64,000 nucleotides of DNA from Enterocloster alcoholdehydrogenati. GTDB taxonomy: Bacteria > Bacillota > Clostridia > Lachnospirales > Lachnospiraceae. Of this stretch, positions 36,646 through 46,700 are shown piece by piece. The stretch spans positions 43,984 to 107,983 of the forward strand of contig NZ_BLTJ01000014.1 of the NCBI RefSeq assembly GCF_013282095.1, written 5' to 3'. Position 1 is the stretch's first letter. Every line of letters begins with the position of its first letter. A model generated the notes under the pieces. That model searched no databases. It saw nothing but the letters and a program-made list of their open reading frames with translations, and had not been told where the DNA came from. The translations under genes were made by a program, and so were the position numbers.

Positions 36646-36796
36646 AAAAGAAGAATCTGGGAGAGAACTTCTGGCACAGCACTGCCGATCCTGCGGCGGA
36701 TATTTTATAATCGAAAGAACGTGCATGGAGCATATGACGGGTAAATATCTTTACTGCCCATATTGCGGTAATCAGGATATAGAAATAGCAGAGTAA
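36638..36796 (+). CDS. Zinc-ribbon protein, 52 aa
   Basis: AAGGGGGG precedes ATG 36638, and the gene overlaps the regulator by 8 bases. The product contains CRSCGG near residue 18 and YCPYCGN near residue 43, a classic zinc ribbon. It is probably co-expressed with the XRE regulator. Confidence 0.6.
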   Translation: MDKKEESGRELLAQHCRSCGGYFIIERTCMEHMTGKYLYCPYCGNQDIEIAE

Positions 36797-36819
36797 GAAA
36801 AAAAGGATGGTAGATAAGG

Positions 36820-37311
36820 ATGAAACTGACAAAAGAACAGATTATTAAGTGCGCGCAGGAGTGGGCCGATTACTATGTGGATCTGGGCTGGAGAGAAAAG
36901 GTAGAATCCGGGGAACTCCCTCCATGGGAGAGTTGGTATGTGAGGGATGATGGGATTCCTGGCTATGAGGTGAATGGGATCCGTTGGTATCCAGATGTGA
37001 GTACAGATGAATGGGAATTTACGATGGATGAGTTTGCCTATGAACTCCAGGGATATGCCAAGCTGCGTAAAGATTTCCTCTATGAACAAAAACCGGAATT
37101 GTATGATGAAATGATAGAAAATGGGACACTGCTCATTCACTGTGAACAAATCAGGGAAGCGGCTGATGACAGGGAATTTGACCTGATGATGGAGTGGCAA
37201 GCAGCCCACCAGGATCTGATGGAACAGGATCGTTGGGAATATATCAGGCAAATGAACAACGCAAGATCGGCTATCGAGGAAATTGTCAGGGCGGAAATCG
37301 TATTTGTCTGA
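36820..37311 (+). CDS. TnpV-like protein
   Basis: 163 residues. The C-terminal half (about 70-163), with LYDEMIENGTLLIHC and ending WEYIRQMNNARSAIEEIVRAEIVFV (core MNNARSAIEEIV), resembles TnpV, a small protein of unknown function common in Firmicute transposons and ICEs. The N-terminal half is Trp-rich (GWREKVESGELPPWESWYV) and not recognised. AAGGATGG lies upstream. Confidence 0.5.
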   Translation: MKLTKEQIIKCAQEWADYYVDLGWREKVESGELPPWESWYVRDDGIPGYEVNGIRWYPDVSTDEWEFTMDEFAYELQGYAKLRKDFLYEQKPELYDEMIENGTLLIHCEQIREAADDREFDLMMEWQAAHQDLMEQDRWEYIRQMNNARSAIEEIVRAEIVFV

Positions 37312-37456
37312 TAGGAAAGCTGGAGGATAGGGCGCACCGCAGTGTAATGGAAAACTCAGGCAAAAGAAAGCCGGCTATTGGGAAATAAAGATTTGCCTGT
37401 GACAGAAACATTTCCTGAGCAAGAATGGAACTGGATATGAAATGAGGTAAGGACAG

Positions 37457-38419
37457 ATGATTGAAATTAACAACCAGGAAACATTGGAACTGTTTAACAC
37501 AGTGCTCCTTAAAAGGTTAAGGGTCGAATGTGATAAAAAAGACAGAAGCGGAATATATGGCATGACCCAGAAACTATTGGCATATAATTCCAACCGTATC
37601 GAAGGCAGCCGCCTGACAGAGAGGCAGACCGCATCGCTGTTTGAGACTGGTACAGTATCCGCAGATGGCAATACCATTTTCCGTGCAAAGGATGTAGAAG
37701 AAACCAGCGGGCATTTCCGGATGTTTAACACAATGCTTAAAACAGTGGAGCAGCCACTGACACAGGGACTGATTAAACGGTATCATTACGATCTGAAGGT
37801 TGGTGTTTTTGAAGATCTTGCAAATGGTTACCCGATTGGGGAATATAAAAACAGGAGAAACTATGTTTCCAATATTACAACAGCCCTTCCTCAGGAGGTG
37901 CCTGAAAAAATGCAGGAGTTATTAGATGCGTACTTGAGCAAAGGACGCCATACGTTAGATGACCTTGCAAGATTCCATGTGGAGTATGAAACTATTCATC
38001 CGTTCCAGGATGGGAATGGGAGAACCGGCCGGATTGTATTATTTAAAGAATGCCTGAAAAACGGGATCACCCCATTTATTATTCAAGATAGCAATAAAGA
38101 TCAGTATTACGCTGGCCTACAAAAAATACATGAAACGGGCGACTATACGGATCTGCTGTCATATTTAAAAAAAGAACAGGATGCCTACAGGAAAATGGCA
38201 ATTGAAGCGGTTATCCCATATAACGTAGAGACTGTCTCAGAATTAAAAGAACTGGCCCACGGGAAGGAAAAAAATACTCCTGCAGGGAAAATGTTTGGCG
38301 AAGATGTCGATATCCCATCCTATGACCCAAACTGGCAAATGCCTTCTGAGACGGAGATAGAGGACGGAGGGACGGTTCCCGATCCAGCAGCTTATGAGGA
38401 TTGGGACATAGAGCCATAA
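37457..38419 (+). CDS. Fic-domain AMP transferase, class II self-inhibited
   Basis: 320 residues. The catalytic motif HPFQDGNGRTGR is at residues 181-192 and matches HxFx(D/E)GNGRxxR in full, so AMPylation activity is expected. Near residues 45-50, SNRIEG fits the inhibitory motif (S/T)xxxE(G/N) placed N-terminal to the Fic core, as in class II Fic proteins, so no separate antitoxin is needed. The protein target is unknown. It stands among cargo genes and may act as a stress or anti-competitor enzyme. Confidence 0.9.
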   Translation: MIEINNQETLELFNTVLLKRLRVECDKKDRSGIYGMTQKLLAYNSNRIEGSRLTERQTASLFETGTVSADGNTIFRAKDVEETSGHFRMFNTMLKTVEQPLTQGLIKRYHYDLKVGVFEDLANGYPIGEYKNRRNYVSNITTALPQEVPEKMQELLDAYLSKGRHTLDDLARFHVEYETIHPFQDGNGRTGRIVLFKECLKNGITPFIIQDSNKDQYYAGLQKIHETGDYTDLLSYLKKEQDAYRKMAIEAVIPYNVETVSELKELAHGKEKNTPAGKMFGEDVDIPSYDPNWQMPSETEIEDGGTVPDPAAYEDWDIEP

Positions 38420-38475
38420 AACACATAGAAGAAAGCCCCGGAAATGGCAGGGCCAGACAGGAGGGAGAGAAGGAA

Positions 38476-39468
38476 GTGAATGAGTTAGAGGAAATCATTC
38501 AAACAACAGACGAAAGGAAAGCAAAATATGACCATGTGATAAAAGAACTGCTTTCAAATAAACAATTCCTTTCCCGGATCTTAAAGCGATTTGTACCCGA
38601 ATATGAAAATATCCCATTGGAGGATATAGAGAACAAATACATTGAACCGGGCAGTATAGAGGTTTCCAGCCTGGGAGTAGCCAGGAATACCCGCCGTGTG
38701 GAAGGATCCGCCCAGGAAGAATACAACCCCAATGAGGCAACCATATATTACGATATTATCTTCAAAGCCTGTTACCCATCTAAGACAGGGGAATACATAG
38801 GGATGTATATCAATGTGGAAGCACAGAAAAGCTATTATGCCGGTTATCCAATGGAGATGCGGGGAGCATACTATGCAGCCCGCCGCCTGGGGAGCCAGCT
38901 GAAAACAATCAGCAAAAACACGAATTACGGAAGCCTACATAAAGTATATTCGATCTGGGTATGTATGGGAGACGTACCGGATAAGGAAGCGAATACGGCG
39001 ACCCTGTACCGGATGGAGAAAAAAGACATAATAGGTACTGTAAAAAGGCGTCCTGAGGAATACGACCTGATGAATGTGATCATCCTGCGGATCAACGATA
39101 AAAAAGAAGCGGAGGATCGGGTGCTGTCAATGCTCCAGACGTTGAGCAGCAGTGTACTGAAGGCAGATGAGAAACTGAAGACTTTGAAGGAATATGGGAT
39201 TGATGTAAGTGAAGAAATCGAGGAGGAGGTAAAACATATGTGTAATCTGAGTGACCTGCTGGAAGAACGTTTAGAAGAACGCATAGAGGCCCGTATAGAG
39301 GCTCGTGTAAGGGAAGAGATGGAAACAGAAGTGGAAGAAAAACTTGTGAGAACAGCATTGAATTTATTAAAAAATGGTTTATCTTATGAAACAGTTTCAA
39401 AATGTATGAACATTCCGATAGAAAAAATCAAGCAGTGGGAGCAGGAAGAAACTTTGCAGAAACAGTAA
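38476..39468 (+). CDS. PD-(D/E)XK nuclease-family transposase-like protein
   Basis: 330 residues. The nuclease signature is visible as D in IYYDIIF and ExQ in YINVEAQKSYY, as in Rpn/PDDEXK_2 family proteins, which are often annotated as transposases. The C-terminal part is a long charged helix (LLEERLEERIEARIEARV) followed by a small HTH-like tail (YETVSKCMNIPIEKIKQWE). GTG 38476 is selected because of the GGGAGAGAAGGAA upstream. Such genes spread widely without evident repeats at the ends, and none was seen here. Confidence 0.8.
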   Translation: MNELEEIIQTTDERKAKYDHVIKELLSNKQFLSRILKRFVPEYENIPLEDIENKYIEPGSIEVSSLGVARNTRRVEGSAQEEYNPNEATIYYDIIFKACYPSKTGEYIGMYINVEAQKSYYAGYPMEMRGAYYAARRLGSQLKTISKNTNYGSLHKVYSIWVCMGDVPDKEANTATLYRMEKKDIIGTVKRRPEEYDLMNVIILRINDKKEAEDRVLSMLQTLSSSVLKADEKLKTLKEYGIDVSEEIEEEVKHMCNLSDLLEERLEERIEARIEARVREEMETEVEEKLVRTALNLLKNGLSYETVSKCMNIPIEKIKQWEQEETLQKQ

Positions 39469-39673
39469 ATAGTATGAGCGGCTGTAACTGGAATGATTTG
39501 CAGTATGCTTAAAAGGAATATGAATACCTCAAAATGATTTAAAGAAGATTGCTCGTTACATTTTGGAAAACAGGTCGGATATTTTGACAGCATGGTTTGA
39601 TTATTTCAAAAGGTTATAGTGGCATAGAGGTATGTTATCAGAAGGCTTAAGCATAAAAATAAAGGGGAATGTT

Positions 39674-40645
39674 ATGAAAAAATTAGTAAAAGTATTAGCC
39701 GTTACGGCAGCCATGATGGCACTTACAAGCATGACAGTATTTGCCGACCAGGGGCAGCCAGCGGAGCAGGTACAGACAGAAAGCACAACCGAGAGTTCGG
39801 ATGAATATCCATTGAAGGGAAGAGTAGAGAAATATTTTGGAATAGAAGAAGGAAATCTTGTTCCATATTGGCAACCTGCACACGTAATTAGTGAAGGAGT
39901 GGTTCCGGCTGGTATGACAGGAATGACGTATATTGATATAAAAGCAGTAGAGGACAGAGATATTACTTACCATGCTCCGGAAGGGGGATACAATTTAGCG
40001 GTTCTTGCAATTTTAGCAGGTTATGAAGAGGCAAATATACCTTATAGAGATGCTCCTGAAACCCAGCAACTTTTAGGAGAAGTCAAGGCATTTATGAACA
40101 GCTTTGACTGGAGAAATGCATCTGATCTTGAAAAAGCAACCCGCATTTGTGAAAGGATTCATCAGGCTGATTACGATTATGATGCTGCGAACGAGGCATA
40201 TGAAACGGGATGGTCGGATTCTCTTAGCTATGGTGCATATGGCTGCTTGGTAAAAGGCAAAGCGGTTTGTCAGGGGTATACAGAAGCAGCAATACTATTA
40301 GGCAAAGTTGTTGGAATTACAACATTTGAAATGGGTGATGTAGGACATACCTATCCTCTGTTTTTTGTAGATGGAGTATGGCTGGCTAATGAGCCGACTA
40401 TGAAGGATAAATATTTTACAGTAGCAAACGTATATAAATATAATCCTGGTTATCAGATGATGCTTAACATAGGCGGAGACTTATCAGATTTTACGACTGA
40501 AGGTTCAAAGTATCAGATGATTGGAGAATATTGCTACGAAGTGGGATATACTATACCGACAGACAAGAACCAATTAAGCAAATTTGGAACTTTAGGAGAA
40601 GCATTTGGCGAAATAACCATAGATTTCAAAAATGAATATAGATAA
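39674..40645 (+). CDS. Secreted transglutaminase-like protein
   Basis: 323 residues. A signal peptide (about 1-24, ending TVFA-DQ) is followed by a Thr/Ser/Glu spacer. The core has the papain-like order of the transglutaminase superfamily: Cys199 in GKAVCQGYTEA, His225 in GDVGHTYPLFFVDG, and a third acidic or Asn residue in ANEPTMKD. AAAGGGGAAT precedes ATG 39674. It ends just before a pair of terminators that separate it from the giant adhesin. It may crosslink or process surface proteins (inference). Confidence 0.78.
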   Translation: MKKLVKVLAVTAAMMALTSMTVFADQGQPAEQVQTESTTESSDEYPLKGRVEKYFGIEEGNLVPYWQPAHVISEGVVPAGMTGMTYIDIKAVEDRDITYHAPEGGYNLAVLAILAGYEEANIPYRDAPETQQLLGEVKAFMNSFDWRNASDLEKATRICERIHQADYDYDAANEAYETGWSDSLSYGAYGCLVKGKAVCQGYTEAAILLGKVVGITTFEMGDVGHTYPLFFVDGVWLANEPTMKDKYFTVANVYKYNPGYQMMLNIGGDLSDFTTEGSKYQMIGEYCYEVGYTIPTDKNQLSKFGTLGEAFGEITIDFKNEYR

Positions 40646-40646
40646 T

Positions 40647-40690
40647 AAATCAGGCTATCGAATATTGTTCGGTAGCCTGATTTATTTTTT
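40647..40690 (+). terminator. Intrinsic terminator after the transglutaminase-like gene
   Basis: AAATCAGGCTATCGAA (40647-40662) pairs with 40668-40683 with a single G-U or mismatch, a 5-base loop and a following T-run. Confidence 0.85.
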
Positions 40691-40701
40691 GGGAAATAGG
40701 A

Positions 40702-40737
40702 AAAGGCTATCGAATATCCAATTCGGTAGCTTTTTTG
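40702..40737 (+). terminator. Second, related terminator or attenuator
   Basis: GCTATCGAAT (40706-40715) pairs with ATTCGGTAGC (40721-40730) and runs into TTTTTT. Its stem shares GGCTATCGAATAT and TTCGGTAGC with the terminator at 40647-40690, so one was probably copied from the other. It lies 26 bases before the adhesin start with no promoter in between. Confidence 0.75.
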
Positions 40738-40762
40738 ATAAAAATTAAAAAATGGAGGAACT

Positions 40763-43700
40763 ATGAAAGAGAGGCAACTAAAACGAGGAGTGATAATGCT
40801 GCTGACAACGGTCATTTTTATGATGTCAATCATTCCTTATCTACCAGTAGATATTTTAACGGCATTTGCATTCCGTATGCAATTTAACACATCTACCAGT
40901 GGAGATGGTCACTATGATATTAGTGGCAGGGTAGACGGTCAAGGTGTAGAAACTGATTTCCTTTGCATGAAAAAAGGGGCAAGTGCTAAGTCGGGTTATG
41001 ATTACTACAAAACAGACAATGATGTTGATTATTCCAATGGAACACTGGAAGATAAACGTCTATTTTGGGCCTATATGCTAACCTATGAAAACTACACGGG
41101 CATTTATCCGGAATATAATGACCATTCCATGGAAAATACATTTAAAAGACCTTACAAGGGAAACACCAAAATCGCTAAAGAAGTAGCATGGTCACACGGC
41201 GCCAGCAATGGCGGGTCAGCCCTGATTGAAAAATATGCAACAGACGGTTTTATGTCCTTGGAAAATATTCCCGCAGGCTGTAAATCCCCAGAGGATATAT
41301 TCAGTGTGACAAGCCAGCATGGAACGCCGGAGACTGCCATATCCATCAATTCATTAAAGAGCGGCCCTGGAGTGGTAGATCTGAATAAGCTGTATGATCT
41401 GGCAGGAATCAAAGATATGGCTTCATTTCAGCAGTATTGTAACATTACGGCATCAGACATTGTTGTATCCCAGCCTGGTGGTGAGAAACGGTATTCTGTT
41501 AAGGTGATCTTTGACGATCTTCACTTTCGCTACAAGATCATCGATCCCGATACTGGGTATGAGGTGACAGGGATGGATCCTGGCCCGATCCTTTTTAAGG
41601 TGACATATGATAAAAATGTATTTAAAGTCCTGAAGGTTACCGGAAAGCTGGAATACTTTGAAACCAATGACGCAGCTGATTCCCAGCCATTTTACCGTGC
41701 TTTTGGAAAAGTGCAGGTTTCATACCCAGAGTTTTACATGACCACTGGGGAAGGGTTTACCCCGCCGACAAATCCAGATGGCGGCGACGGCGGCCTGGAT
41801 ACAGGGGACAATATTTCTGTTAAAATCTATGAACATCAGGAAACATTTGAGAGCAATTATAAAGTTGACCTGACAAAATATGACTATGAGACAGGATATC
41901 CGCTGAAAGATTCAATCTGGCAGACGTTAGAGGCGTTTCCTGATAAAGACCAGATCGGCGAATCCGATGAAACGGATGGAAAACTGGTGGAATCCAAGAT
42001 GCGTGAGGAACCTACAACCTGGAATAACTGGCTGATCTTCGAGGAAGACATGGCTACCGATGAAAACGGGTATATCAGCCATGCAGATAAAAGGTACTAC
42101 GACTTTGCACATAAATATTGTGATGGCCATCCGATCCCACCGGAACCGGAGACAGACGGGGATGATGAGGAAGATGAAGAGGCACAAGAAGAGTACGAGG
42201 CGTTGATGGAGCAGTGGCAGGAGGCTGTGAATGAATGTGAAGCTGCTGCGCAAGCCAGCAACGGGACGTTCCACCATTGGATGTGCGGGTCAGAGTCAGA
42301 GCCGTCAGAAGAAGAAGCCTTTGAACAATCAGGCTGTAAGGCAGCAAGGGACGCTGCATATGAAAACTTTATCAACCTGCGCTACTCCTATACTTTCAGG
42401 GAAACGGATGCACGGGATGGTTATATTATCCATGGACAAAACGGCCACCCAGATGATGTTCCTATTGAAATTGTTACGATTGCCTCATCAGAAGCAGGAA
42501 AGGAAGCGGAATGGACACAGTGCGATAATGAGGACATTATCGTAGAAGGCAGGGCGCAAGACCATCTGGGCGGAGGAACGGATGAAGGAGATACAGATAA
42601 AGAGGGACAGGCAGCCCAGCAGCTTTTTGACAGTAAACGGATGAGAAAAGCAACAGATTCCAATGCAGACGGTAAGAAGCTATACCTGACAGAGACCTAT
42701 GACCTTTCCATGGGAGAACGTATTATCAACGCATTGAGGAATTTTGTGGGCTTACCGGAAAAGTTTATCTCTGAAAATGAATTAGAGATCAAGATTGTAG
42801 CGGAATATGACGTGATCCATGAAGAAGCCTCACATTCTGACGCCAAAAAAGAAGAGATTGATGATATTGTAAAGCCGCTCCCGGAGGAAAATGAGACCAG
42901 TACAGCGGAAAAGGAAACTGATCCGACAGGGTCAGAAACAGAATCAACAGAGAAGGACACAGATGAGGTGGAGGAAGAAACCGAGCCGACAGAGAAAGAC
43001 ACAGAAGCAGCGGAGAAAGAGACAGAGAAGGAGGAAACAGAGGCAGAAACCGAAAAGGACACAGAAGCAGCCGACAAAGAAACAGAGTCGGCAGAGAAAG
43101 ATACAGAAACAGCGGAGGATAAAGAAAGCGGGAACCATGAGGGGCTGCCGGAGTCTGGCCAGACCTTATCCATTATCCCTAAAAAAGTACCTTTGGTTTC
43201 ACAAAAGAATGAAGATAGTCTTTGGGAGGAAGATGAGGAGTATGAGGATGATGAACTCCGTACATCTTACAGCTATGACAGGGACGGAGTAACTTACATA
43301 TTGGAAGAGGGCGATCCTGGTGAATATTATTCAGCAGATGGAAGCTATATTGACCTTGAGGGCGCTATCGTTGATTCACAGCCGCCGGTAACCCCTGGCG
43401 ATCCCGGCCGGATGGGCCATTCCCTTAAGGTATATGACCATCGTGTACCAGGTCAGATCCATTTTAATAAAAAGGACATGGATCTGGCAGCTGGGGAAAA
43501 TGGGGAATATGACGCATATGGGGACACCCAGGGGGATTCTACCTTAGAAGGGGCTGTATATGGATTGTTTGCAGCTGATAACATCTATGGGCCGGATACC
43601 CAGAGAGATAAAAATGGTGATGTAACAAAGGGTACGGGTATCATATTTGACGCAAATGACCTGGTTGCAGTTGCAACGACAGATAAAAACGGCGACGGTT

Positions 43701-46700
43701 CTTTCCTGACCATAACGGAAAAACCACACAGTATTTATAATTACAAGGAAGGACAGATTGAATATACGGGGAAGGAGTACCCGAAAAACCTGTATGATGC
43801 GGATACATTCAGAAAAGAATATGCGCAAGAAGAAACGGGCCGTGTCTATAAAGATAATGTGACCGTAAACGGCGACTACTGGATCGGGAGGCCGTTGATC
43901 CTTGGGAACTATTATATCAAAGAACTCACACGTTCTGAAGGCTTTGAACTTTCCATTACAGGAAAAGACATGGAGATTACAAACGCTTCAGAGGATAACC
44001 GGAACGATTATGGGGAAACAGAGGCTGCAAAGTCTCATCCGGAAGGGAGCGCATGGATAACGCAGAAATTCCAGCACGTTGTAACATTCCCTGAGAGTAA
44101 CCCCACATATGGAAACCGGGAAAATCTGTTTAATGTTGAGATAAGTTCTAATGAGGCGGTAAACGGTTTTAACGTAGTGTTTGACGGGCTTCCAGAAGGT
44201 GCGGATTTCTATTTTGATGATGTAAAAACATCGGATGTAACGGTACAAGTTCCAGTTGGAGGGGAATGGGCTGATGCGACAGAAGCCCCACTATATCTGA
44301 CGGCAGAAGACTCTACCGTTGTAAAGAGAGATAAAGATGGGCTTCCGATCAAGAATCCCAATGCAAAGCAGATCCCCCTTGCCTACAGTGGCTTGGGATA
44401 CCGAGCAAAAGAGATCCAGGGGAATACTGCTGCACCGTCAGATGTGGCAAAATATAATGCCTCTTATTCCGACAGTGACAGTAACAACAATTATGTCAAA
44501 TATGAACTGGAACAGATGATGCGGGAAATGGGAATCAATACGCCATCTGTAAAAGGCATATACTCCGAGGTTGACCATCCAATTTATGATGAGCCGACAG
44601 AAAATACATATGGGATGCCTGAAGTGACCATTGATATCAGCAATGTAACGACAAATGCCTCCATCATAAATGCGATTCTGGATTATTATTCCGCCAATAA
44701 GGTGTATACCTATGGCAGTCTCCAGGCCATAGAACATACCGGAAACAGCGCAAAGGTTACGGTGGCAGTCGGCATGAACCCCAAAAAAACAGCACTGTAC
44801 CAGACAAATGCAAATGGAGATGTGATAGCTGGATATTTATTCAAAGAGAATAAGGATACCAGAAGATATGTATTGCGTAAATATACAGGACAGGATGTAC
44901 AGGTAGCAGAGATTCCGGGCGCAGCGGATAAGGCATACATTTACCTTACACCTGATTATAAAATTGGCTCCAATGGGCTGCCAGAGGATATCATGACAAC
45001 CGCTCCTGGTGAAGAGTACCTATGCTACAATACCGGCGACACCCTGTACGATTACTGGTATGAGGATAACGCAGGGAACTGGGTTGGACATGAGCCGGTC
45101 AGAAGAAAGGTATATGTAACAAAGTACGAAGAGCAGACATTGGAGCAGTCCACTGTCAATTCCTCAAAAGTCCCCATGGTAGATTCCATGGAATCGGTAA
45201 AAGACCCGGTGGGGAGTACCTATGTAGTTTATGACTCGGTTTCCAGGCAGTATACGTTACACGCGGGAACCAAAGACGCAAATCTGGTGGGAGTAAAAAA
45301 ATCCGGTTTTACGGTTGCCATCCCCGATGGAAGCACGACCCTGACACAAAATGACATCAATAAGATCGGAGAAAATAATGTCTGGGGATATAAGGTGGGG
45401 GATAAACTCAATGATTCTGCGTATATCATGCGTGTATCAGGCGCAGGGGCAGGTGTCTTTACGTCAGCAGATTTTAACAAAGACAGATCTTATATTAAAA
45501 ACCAGCGTTTGATCTATAACGGGAACCATGACTTGGCAGAAGACGGAAATACAAATGAAAGCCCCAACTCTGTAGTAGAAAGGATCATCCGCCAGAAGAT
45601 TAAGGTAACAAAGACCATTGATGAAAACTCATACAACAACACAAATTCCTATGCTGAAACGCATAAAGACTGGTTTACAGAACAGTTTGGCGGGGCACTG
45701 GGGCTGTCAGGCGGAGCCAGGAAAATAGATAATTTCCGGTTTAAAACATATTTAAAATCCAACCTTACCCGCTTATTTAGGGATAATGACGGAAACGTAG
45801 TGTGGCAGAACCGTAAAGGGGAAGAAATTCCAGACCAGGCCAAGGAAAATGAAGCATTCCCAGCCCAGGTAAACAAAATATTTACAAAGGTTCCCCATAT
45901 GACAGACCCATTGTTCAAGGAGTCACAGGACGCTGCCATAAGCAATGAAGCGCTCTACAGCTATACGGATGGCATGATCAATGAAGATCAGAACCAGGGC
46001 TACACATCCATCCTGGAGACAACGGAGACTCTTGTAGAGGATGGTGACAGCACCAGAACCGTGAAAGCATATAATTATGATAAATTTTTTGATGCCATAG
46101 CGGTGGCTAATAATGATAAATGGGATGATGCTTCTGCGGCCTACACATCCTGGCGTCCAATAGGTAATAAGGGAAACAGGACTGACAATACATTAGAAAA
46201 TGCCAAGGTGTCTGACCGGGTACGCCAGTTTGCGATTGACTGGTATCTGGATGATGAGATCAAGAAACTGGTGAAGGATGTCCAGAACAACCCGCAGGAG
46301 AAAGAGGATCAGGATGGAACAGTGCCATATTCAGATGAAACATACGATGAGGCGCTGGCCAGGGCGATTAAGAAGGCGAAAAACTATTTGAAACCCTTCT
46401 TTGCATATGATATGGATGAAATCTATGCGGTTGAATGGGATGGAGAGGAAGACGGCGGAAAGGATAAAGACCCAACGACACTTTCCGCAGATATGCTTTG
46501 GGGAGAAAAAGATAATACAAGTGACGGCTATTATTTTGGCAATTCCTGTTATCTCCCTTACGGTACATATGTGGTTGTGGAACAACAGCCCAAATATGAT
46601 CAGCTGGAGGACTTTAAGAACCGGCATTACCAGATTGACCGGCCAAAGGAAGTGACGCTGCCAGCTGTTTATGACAGCTATGAAGGCTCCCAGTCATCCC

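Noticed and set aside
38476..39468. An insertion sequence around the PD-(D/E)XK gene
   Set aside because: No terminal inverted repeats or target duplications were seen on either side.
42880..43175. Ser/Val-rich and Cys/Phe-rich minus-strand frames in the adhesin
   Set aside because: They are shadows of the E/T-rich coding repeat.
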